A stretch of 64,000 nt of DNA from Pyrenochaeta sp. MPI-SDFR-AT-0127 (Eukaryota > Ascomycota > Dothideomycetes > Pleosporales > Cucurbitariaceae), in NCBI GenBank assembly GCA_020747015.1, contig JAGTJM010000004.1, forward strand, positions 744,001 to 808,000, in the 5' to 3' direction. The notes under the pieces are model-generated. The model did no database searches. It saw nothing but the letters and a program-made list of their open reading frames with translations, and was not told the origin of the DNA. This document shows, piece after piece, positions 57,245 to 64,000 of this stretch (positions are counted from its first letter, which is position 1; the number at the start of each line of letters is the position of its first letter). The position numbers and the translations under genes are program-made.

Positions 57245-58334
57245 ATGTCGCTCTCATCGCTTCTAGCACCCATCACCCTTCCGTTGGCAAGCTTCCTTGC
57301 CATTCCTATGCTAAGCTCCTGGTCCACGTCGCTCAACCTCATCTTCCTAAGCGTGGCATGGACAACTATCGCCGCATCCTACTCACCTCTCCAACTCGAA
57401 CTGTTTGCACCCTTTGTCTTACGCGTATCCCTCTACATCATACCTTCCTTGATCTTCTTGCTATTTGACATCGGCTTGCCTAGTCTGGCAACCGAGTTCA
57501 AGTCGCAAGGAGATTGGGCCATTCCAGGGCGGCAAAAAGGTGGATATGCGAAAGTGAGGAGAGTGATAGCCTGGAGTTGTGCGAATGTACTACTCACAGT
57601 TGCCATCCAGGCGGCTGTGGAGTTTTTGGTCACAGATGTGTTCAGAATGAGAAGCTTGTTGTTGATCAAAGGTAGCAAGTGGGGGTTGAATCATCTGCCA
57701 AATCCATGGACAATGGTTAAGCATGCTATGATTGGGCTGTTGTCGCGAAATGTAAGCTCTCCAAGCTATCTGTCTCATGTAGTACTTACAGAACCAGGCC
57801 ATCCAATACTACATCCACACGCATCTTCTGCACTCCCCCACTGGCGGTGTCCTGGCCGATTGGCATCAGTCATGGCATCATAGCATCAAGATCCCCTTTT
57901 CCTTCGTCGCGAATTACGACCACCCAGTCTGCCATCTTCTGCATCGCTTCATCCCGCTCTACCTACCGGCTATCGCTTTGCGTATGCATATCCTGACCTA
58001 TCTTATCCTGATCGCCATTTTCAGCCTTGAGGAAACATTTGTATACTCTGGGTACAACGTCCTCCCATCGACAATCATGCTGCGCGGCATGGCGCGACGA
58101 TGTGATGCGCATATGATGAGCGAAGGAGAGGGGAATTTTGGGTGTATGGGTGTGTTAGATTGGTGTCACGGGACAACACTAGGCAAAGACGTAATGGATG
58201 ACCTGAAGGCGGAAATGGAAAAACATCATGTGGAGGAGAAAGCGGGTAGAGCTATCGATGGTGCCGGAGACGCGGCAAGCGGATTAGCTGGGAAGCTCAA
58301 GGGGCGAATGAAGAAAGGTAGGGGGAAGAAGTAA
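57245..58334 (+). CDS. Fatty-acid hydroxylase / sterol desaturase family membrane protein
   Basis: Two exons, 57245-57751 and 57792-58334 (40-nt intron), 349 aa. The family holds di-iron membrane enzymes of the ER (Erg25, Erg3, Sur2-like). Hydrophobic spans at the N-terminus (ITLPLASFLAIPML, SLNLIFLSVAWTTIAA, FVLRVSLYIIPSLIFLLFDI) are followed by the histidine clusters HTHLLHS (residues 178-184), HQSWHHS (194-200) and HPVCHLLH (213-220). The last expected cluster is RRCDAHMM, which lacks the usual paired His. The next part, GNFGCMGVLDWCHGTTLGKD, fits the fungal members I remember. The C-terminus is charged and ends in KKGRGKK, an ER-retention-like basic tail. The specific substrate is not decided by sequence. 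The frame across the intron restores NQAIQYYIHTHLLHS. Confidence 0.82.
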
Positions 58335-58806
58335 GCTAATTAACAATCGACGCGAACACGTCAAGCTTTGAAGGACGGGTTGCGAGGTGTTGGCGTTAGC
58401 GCTGGGACAATTGCTTTGGTCATTTGTGATACCCCGGGGTCAGCTGTCGTTCTCAATTCCTCTTATGGCCTTATCGTTATGTACTTGGCGCAACTGTTGG
58501 TCGGAAAGCGTACAACGTAATCTGTAATTCTATTTTGTGCATCAGTACTCGTGCTCCACCCAAATTGCTCCATTTGAACGCCAATCAATTACATCACGCA
58601 AGCGAGGGCCAATTATTCACTTTCGGACCGTTTCGGATTCGCTTGCTCGTTACAAGTCTTATAGAAAATGCAAAGCCGGTACCTCCATTGAAAATAGTTG
58701 GCTGCCGTGCCGCTGCGGTTATTGTTCCCTGCTAGACAGCTGCAGCATGCCGAAGTCATCTCTCATCCCATGCACTGAACGCCGAATGACCCTCTTGACC
58801 CCACAT
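58335..58806. other. Intergenic between convergent genes
   Basis: About 470 bp between the desaturase-like gene and RPL6, both ending here. No gene seen. Confidence 0.5.
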
Positions 58807-59636
58807 TTAGAAGACCATCTGGTGAGGCCTGTCCGAGCTGCGAAGGCTGAAGCTGGAGCCAAGGTAGTCGATCAAGTGAGCCTCCTTCTTGATGGTGGCC
58901 AAAAGAGCCTTGTCGACGGCCTTCTGGTCTGCGACACGGTCCTTTGCAGTCTCCTTCTTCTGTCGCATTTGTTAGTACTGTCCTAAGTCGTTATCATCTC
59001 GCTGTGGGTACGCACCTCAGGCTTCTCGCCCTGCTTGAAGAAAGAGTCCTCACCCGGCTTGCGGGCGGCCTTGTCCTTGGTGAAGTAGCCATCCTCGCTA
59101 GCCTTCTCGAGAACCTTCTCATCCACGCCCTTCAGGTCAACATTGGTGGAGGTAGCGATAACATATCGGGCGTTTACCCTTCGCAGGGGAACACCATTGA
59201 CTTTAAAGGGACCGGTGACGAGGAGAACACCCTGAGGAAGGTGCTTGAGGACGACAACACGCTTGCCGCGGAAACGACCAGCGAGGAGGATGACGACGGT
59301 ACCGGGCTGGAGAGATTGACGAGGCTTCGCTGGGTGGACAGTCTTGCGGGACTTGAGTCACAGTTAGCAGAGCTTCAACGGGTATCTCTTCGTGCAAATC
59401 GACGTCTCAGAGTCGCAGCATAGAGTCGCAGCAGGAAGGGTGCTGCACAGCTCCCAATGTCCGTCTCTTTCGTAAATCCAAATGTCTTATCGCTAGAGTG
59501 AACGTACCTTCTTGGGGACCGCGATGTCCGTAGCAGGGTAGTACTTGCTGGCCCTCTGCGAGTGGTGCGGTATCGACCTCTCACCCTTGGAGAACTTCTG
59601 GGTGGTGGGCTTGTTGTCGTCTTTGGTGGCCGCCAT
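58807..59636 (-). CDS. RPL6: 60S ribosomal protein L6 (eL6)
   Basis: Three exons: 59636-59508, 59342-59016 and 58959-58807 (introns 164 and 56 nt), 202 aa. It is a structural protein of the large cytosolic ribosomal subunit. The N-terminus MAATKDDNKPTTQKFSKGER and HHSQRASKYYPATDIAVPKK join to TVHPAKPRQSLQPGTVVILL, followed by AGRFRGKRVVVLKHLPQGVL, GPFKVNGVPLRRVNARYVIA and STNVDLKGVD, the eL6 core. The last exon is Lys-rich (KKETAKDRVADQKAVDKALL). Strong codon bias (AAG, ATC, GCC, CTT) contrasts with neighbours, as expected for a ribosomal gene. The long first intron close to the start codon is typical of fungal ribosomal protein genes. Divergent from RPN13 across 251 bp. Confidence 0.95.
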
Positions 59637-59887
59637 TTCGATTCGCTGTTGTCGTCAGTTGCCCTGGGAGTTGTGATGCATTCAAGTTCGCGATATTGCT
59701 AGCGATTGTGCGCAGGGCCGTGCGCGGGCTCGCCAAGACACACCATTCCTTCTGCGGGGTAGCGTTGGGATCCGGGCCGCCAGTATCTCCGCGAGGCTCG
59801 TTACGTGATGGCCCAGCATCGCCGCAACTAGCAATAGGCAGCTCACAACCACAAGCTTCTTTCGCCCCAACATCACACACAGTAAAC
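59637..59887. promoter_or_regulatory. Bidirectional promoter interval, RPL6 and RPN13
   Basis: Only 251 bp separate the two start codons, so both promoters and both leaders must lie here. I see no clear TATA box. The right part is A/C-rich before the RPN13 start (ATCACACACAGTAAAC). Confidence 0.6.
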
Positions 59888-61478
59888 ATGTCAATCGAAC
59901 CGCTGGTCACTTTCAAGGCGGGCCAGTGTGAGCTTATTGTATGCGCTCTCTCGGCCTTGTATATGGTACTGTAGAGCTAACAGTTGCAGAGAGGACAAGA
60001 CACCCAGCAGACAGTCAAGCCAGTTCGGACGCCAGGCTACGTATATCTCTACCAAGGCGAAGATGGTCTGTTATTACAGTACAAAATATCTTGTTCTTTA
60101 CTCATCCATTCTAGAATTCGTCCACTTCTGCTGGCGGCCCCGCAATAAGCCTCTCGAAGAGTCCGACCTAGACCTTATAATGATTCCTGGAGATGGCTCT
60201 TTCCTCCCTTACACCGGCAAGGACTCTGTCGAAGACTCTGAGAATGTCAAGTCGCCCACCGACGGGCGCATCTTCGTCCTCAAGTTCAACTCTAGTTCAC
60301 AACGCTACCTCTTTTGGTTACAATCGAAGTCGCAGCATCGGCGGGGCGATCCAAGCTGGTTCAGCGAGCGGGACCTCAAGATCGGACAGATTGTTGATCT
60401 CCTGCTGAATGGAGAAGAGATTGACGTACATGGTGAGCTTGCCGGAATCGACAATACATCCGCAGGCAACGACGATGACGAAACAATGGAGGATGTGGAA
60501 GGTACGGACCACTCAGCCAGTCGCAACCGCCACGGTAGTACCGGAGGTGCTGGAGCTGGCGCTACAGGAGGAGACATTAGAGAAGAAGGCGAAGAGTCTC
60601 GAGAAGGTGGTGCTGATGGTGGCCGAGCGTAGGTCTTGTCCATTTGTATCGCATACGGCGTCGTGGCGCGGTCGACAGTACTGCAAAATTTCAAGCTGCT
60701 GTTGAAGATATTGACGAAGAAGCCATAGAGGTCTCAAGCAATTCTATCATGGTGAGGCGTTTGGGAACACAGCCTGTCTGATCGACAGCTCAGCACTCTG
60801 TACCTTTAAAAACAATATGTATCATATCACGTCTTCAGCTGGCCACGCCACGGCGCTCATTTCTTCAATTTCTGCTTTCAACTTTTTATTGGTTTACATA
60901 GCTAACATTTTCGTAGGACCGCTTCAGGCAATGATGTTTCAGCTATTGTTGCGGATTTCGTCAACTCCCTCAAAGGCGGCAACATGAGCTCCGGGTCACA
61001 ACAACAATCATCTGACTCTTTCACAACTCTTCTCGACCTTCTCTGGCCCTCCCATACTATACCCACCGTAGAAAAGGGCTCCGAAGCTCTCATTGACCGG
61101 CTCTGTGCCCAGCTACCTACAACACCTTTCCTTCTGGAAGCCGAAGTCGAAGATGTTGACCAGATCGACCCGAACTCCGAGACCGCGCAAATGGCTATTC
61201 AGACCCTCGATCAAGAGCAGAAAATTGATGTACTGAAGCGCATTCTTCGGGCCCCTCAACTACGAGCTGCACTGGGCAGTCTAACAGAGGCGCTGAGAAC
61301 AGGCGCGCTGCCAACGGTCAGTCAGGCGCTGAAAATTGATGTTGAGCATGGCGGATTCATGAGGGGTGGCGCTATGCCGCTCGGTGGAGGTGATGCCGTG
61401 AAATCGTTTTTGGAGGGAGTGAAGAAGACCGTGGAGAAGGAGAAAGATGATGACGATGACGAGATGGATACGGCTTAA
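59888..61478 (+). CDS. RPN13: 26S proteasome ubiquitin receptor Rpn13 (ADRM1)
   Basis: Four exons: 59888-59938, 59990-60065, 60115-60628 and 60917-61478, 400 aa. Rpn13 sits on Rpn2 at the top of the 19S particle, binds ubiquitin through its Pru domain and the deubiquitinase Uch37 (where present) through its DEUBAD domain. Pru: MSIEPLVTFKAGQCELI, PGYVYLYQGEDEFVHFCWRP, IMIPGDGSFLPY and GRIFVLKFNSSSQRYLFWLQ, then WFSERDLKIGQIVDLLLNG. A Gly/acidic linker (GSTGGAGAGATGGD) leads to the DEUBAD region: ASGNDVSAIVADFVNSL, LLDLLWPSHTIPTVEKG and LDQEQKIDVLKRILRAPQLR. The C-terminus is acidic (KEKDDDDDEMDTA). The third intron is 288 nt; the donor at 60629 gives GGADGGRATASGND in phase. Confidence 0.93.
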
Positions 61479-61814
61479 GTGATAGCTGCACACACCGGAG
61501 TCCTTATCTAGGAGTCCGACGGTCGACATATGACTTATGCATAGATACGGAAATGAGAGATGAAACATATCCATCCATGATTGAATGACCGGATTTGTTC
61601 TTCTGATTGCCTTTAATTCCTAGTTTTGCCGTCATCAGAAGGTAGATGAACTCTTGAATCTTCTAAGATTCCATCTTCAATTGTTCTGTGTCATCGTTCT
61701 CTCATTTCCGTGCCCTAACACTTCCAGACCATATCTGATGGTGAGTCACCCTTTGCTATTCTTCCTTCCTATCCTGATGTCCTCTCTTCTCACTATTCTA
61801 TAGTCTATTCACTT
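61479..61814. other. Intergenic between convergent genes
   Basis: About 335 bp of T/C-rich sequence between the ends of RPN13 and the next minus-strand gene. Nothing else seen. Confidence 0.5.
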
Positions 61815-62486
61815 TCACAGACCCTCCCTGAGCATTTCAATTCCGCTCAACCGCTCCACATCTTCAGGCTTGCCCGCTGGATGATCCATTCGATAAGACG
61901 CCATCCATGCCTTCCTCTGGTTCTCCCACTCAGGTTGCATGTAGCACTGAAGACACGGTCTCCATGACTGTGGCAAGTAGCGTGGGAAGTAGTAGGCACA
62001 AAAGTCCGGTTCTGGGGTTGGCTCCTGGGGATCTGTCTCAAAGCTGATAGAAGGGGATGTGACGAGAGTGGGAGAGACGCGCACCGAAAAAGCAGATTCG
62101 GAAGGAGGGAAATTAGACAATGTCAGTGAAACTGTTCGAGAGTGATGATACTCAAGCGGCGGTGACAATAACGGTCTCTGGCCTGGAGGCACAAAGCGGA
62201 ACGCTGGTGGTGGACCTTCCTGTTCCTCCAAACCTGTACCCACTCGCAGCGGCGAAGGAAGACCAGGGGAGTGTTGGTCCTGTAAATGGCTCTTCGCTGT
62301 CAGATCTTGCCAATGGCTCCTTCCTTTGGACGTAATTGAGGATGCTACAGAACTTGAGCGTGAAAGGTCTGGATGATTGCCACTTGCAGCGATTTGGCGG
62401 CTGGTGTCGATAGCGTGCGGGCAGGGCGTTGTACAGATCGTCTTCATATGTCCACAGGCGTAGACCTGGAGGAGTTTGTGGCACAT
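61815..62486 (-). CDS. Unidentified protein with N-terminal Cys/His motif and C-terminal Trp/Cys motif
   Basis: Single exon, 223 aa from Met 62486 (the frame is open a little further to 62510). The N-terminus MCHKLLQVYACGHMKTICTT and PCPH places five Cys and three His within 28 residues (C2, C11, C17, C21), a possible metal-binding knuckle. The middle is Ser/Pro-rich. The C-terminus (DFCAYYFPRYLPQSWRPCLQ, then CYMQPEWENQRKAW) has further Cys and Trp. I have an impression of similar small fungal proteins beginning MCHK, but cannot name a function. A short upstream exon cannot be excluded. Confidence 0.6.
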   Translation of the reverse strand: MCHKLLQVYACGHMKTICTTPCPHAIDTSRQIAASGNHPDLSRSSSVASSITSKGRSHWQDLTAKSHLQDQHSPGLPSPLRVGTGLEEQEGPPPAFRFVPPGQRPLLSPPLEYHHSRTVSLTLSNFPPSESAFSVRVSPTLVTSPSISFETDPQEPTPEPDFCAYYFPRYLPQSWRPCLQCYMQPEWENQRKAWMASYRMDHPAGKPEDVERLSGIEMLREGL

Positions 62487-63040
62487 CACGATAATCGACG
62501 AGCCAAGCAAAGTAAGAGCATGGGCAATCTTTGATGCTCTGAATGTGAGTTGAACAGATTACTGATGTTGTGGTATAAAGTAGAAGTGATGTATCTACAG
62601 CAAGGTGATTGCTTTGTGGAGAGATGAGGATGAAGGTGAATGTAGAGACTACCGAGAGTATGTAAGAAGATTCTCGATGGGTCTTTCTTGCACAGATGTA
62701 GTATGTCATTCAATAATGGTTGTAGGTAGCAACTCTGTTGATCAGCATTCGCTCCGTGTCAATGTTGCCGGAGCCTACTTCGCGCTGGGAAGTTCGTTTG
62801 TTCACCCACTTATTGTTTGTTTGCTGTCTCAGTAAGCTGTAGAGTCACAAATCCCGCACAGATGAGAGACTGAGAGTATGAAGAACTTTTAGTTTCATCA
62901 TTGAGCTAATATCGAATACATGCAGATCATAGACAATCAGTGTGCCAACAGTGCTTCTCCATGCCGCGCGAACACCGCCGTCGAACTCCTAGCCGCCAAA
63001 TGCTGAAAGATGAACATAACTACTTGATTGGAGAGGAGTT
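62487..63040. other. Intergenic, no gene seen
   Basis: About 550 bp between the start of the Cys-rich gene and the end of the ProRS gene, both on the minus strand. The frame 62605-62835 (plus) is short and unsupported. Confidence 0.5.
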
Positions 63041-64000
63041 CTAATAACTGCGCCCGAAAAGAACCCATTGCTTAGCAGGAGTGGTACAGTCAGGATTGAT
63101 GCACTTTGTCTTGCCAGCCTCGATGCCCTCGGGTTGCTCGAAGGGGATGCACAAGCTCTTTGCCCCCATAGCAGGAGCCTGTTTATCCTCTGCTACACCA
63201 TCGCCAAGTGCTGTCTTTGCGCTCTTCGCTTTGACTTCATCTTCGCACTTCTCACCCTCACAATGGGGAGCTAGAACAACATTCTTGCCGTTAAGAGTGG
63301 GGACGAACTCGTCCCAATTGGTGAGTTGCACACGATGTTCGCGGAAGGCCTTGTCAGCGCGTTCAAACATATCTGACTGGATCTGCTCAAGGAGTTTGGG
63401 GATCTCCACCTTTAGGTCATCAACGCTAGTTGTACCACGTGCGGCGTCCTTGTCGTCGATATCACGGCGAGACGTTGTAACGACACCCTTCTCGGCATCC
63501 TTGGGCCCAAACTCAATTCGCAGAGGAATACCCTTCAGTTCCCAGTCGTTGAATTTCCATCCAGGAGAGTAGCCTTCGCGGTAGTCGGTCTCCACACGGA
63601 CGCCAGCTTCCGTCAAATCATCCGCAATCTTCTTGACCTTGTTATAGAGGTCCTCTTTGGCTTCAGCAGACATCCTGTCATAAGATTAGCAACATTGCAT
63701 ATGATATAGATCTTGATCCACATACTTTGCTGTCACACCAACGGGGATCACGACAACTTGGATCTCAGCCACTCTGGGAGGAATGACTAAGCCACGGTTG
63801 TCTCCATGAGTGAGAATCATGACACCGATGGAACGAGTGGTAAGACCCCATGAGTTCTGCCAGACATGGACATGCTCAGACTTTCCAGCTTCTTTCGCGG
63901 TAGGGTCTTCGACCGTGATGTTGAACATCTTTGAGAAATGCTGACCAAGACAATGGGATGTGGCAGCTTGAATACCTCGACCTGTCGCAGGAATGAAACC
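63041..64000 (-). CDS. Prolyl-tRNA synthetase, C-terminal part (gene continues beyond the window)
   Basis: Two exons visible: 64000-63726 (cut at the window edge, in frame) and 63674-63041, with a 51-nt intron; 303 residues are present. The enzyme charges tRNA-Pro with proline in the cytosol. The class II motif 3 region is seen at the edge (GRGIQAATSHCLGQHFSKMF). The anticodon-binding domain follows (RGLVIPPRVAEIQVVVIPVG, IADDLTEAGVRVETDYREGY, KGIPLRIEFGPKDAEKGVV). The C-terminal zinc-binding-like domain is typical of eukaryotic/archaeal-type ProRS (HCEGEKCEDEVK, SLCIPFEQPEG, TKCINPDCTTPAKQWVLFGR) and ends in SY, the conserved terminal Tyr. The N-terminal catalytic part lies outside. Confidence 0.93.

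Noticed and set aside
58944..59423. 159-aa plus-strand frame opposite RPL6
   Set aside because: It is antisense to highly biased RPL6 codons; such shadows are expected, and its sequence has no domain.
1..64000. tRNA, rRNA, CRISPR or transposon features
   Set aside because: Searched by eye for B-box-like GGTTCRA motifs with matching A boxes, long terminal or inverted repeats and transposase motifs; only isolated matches inside coding exons or without an acceptor stem were found.

Overview
This 64 kb window is nuclear DNA of a filamentous ascomycete (Pezizomycotina). A Dothideomycete of the Pleosporales type is my best guess, an inference from remembered protein resemblances and not from a search. 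The evidence is direct: almost every gene is split by 40-70 nt GT-AG introns, the proteins belong to eukaryotic and fungal families (Atg18, Rpn13, Arb1, RTA1-like, DUF3112-like, GH125, ABC-A), and there are no operons, Shine-Dalgarno sites or CRISPRs. I rebuilt exon structures by hand. For every multi-exon model the exon lengths add up in phase and the coding length divides by three. I saw no tRNA, rRNA or intact transposon.

Layout. 0-3 kb: edge fragment, DCC1 (sister chromatid cohesion), hemerythrin-like protein. 3.4-11.2 kb: DUF3112-like membrane protein, an unrecognised 4-exon gene, and a 17-exon YVC1 vacuolar cation channel. 12-13.2 kb: C2H2 zinc-finger factor, flanked by the only large gene-poor block (13.2-20 kb). 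20-27 kb: PI31-like proteasome regulator, ATG18 and PPM2/TYW4 (the last two divergent). 27-37.5 kb: secreted BBE-type FAD oxidoreductase, soluble twin-NBD ABC protein, small unknown gene, full-length ABC-A transporter. 38-47.5 kb: POP4, RTA1-like protein, a La-domain/Arb1 fusion, inositol polyphosphate kinase, CLP1. 48-56.2 kb: GH125 mannosidase, an alpha/beta hydrolase with a very long disordered N-terminus, a cell-surface single-pass protein. 57-64 kb: sterol-desaturase-like protein, RPL6 and RPN13 (divergent), an unknown cysteine-rich protein, and the C-terminal half of prolyl-tRNA synthetase running off the end.

Working together. RNA functions are common here: POP4 (RNase P/MRP), PPM2 (wybutosine in tRNA-Phe), CLP1 (3'-end processing), RPL6, ProRS and La-Arb1. 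The two proteasome regulators, PI31 and Rpn13, lie 40 kb apart. Nothing indicates a secondary-metabolite cluster. The most unusual item is the single ORF joining a La RNA-binding domain to an Arb1 (Argonaute siRNA chaperone subunit) region at 42026-43940.
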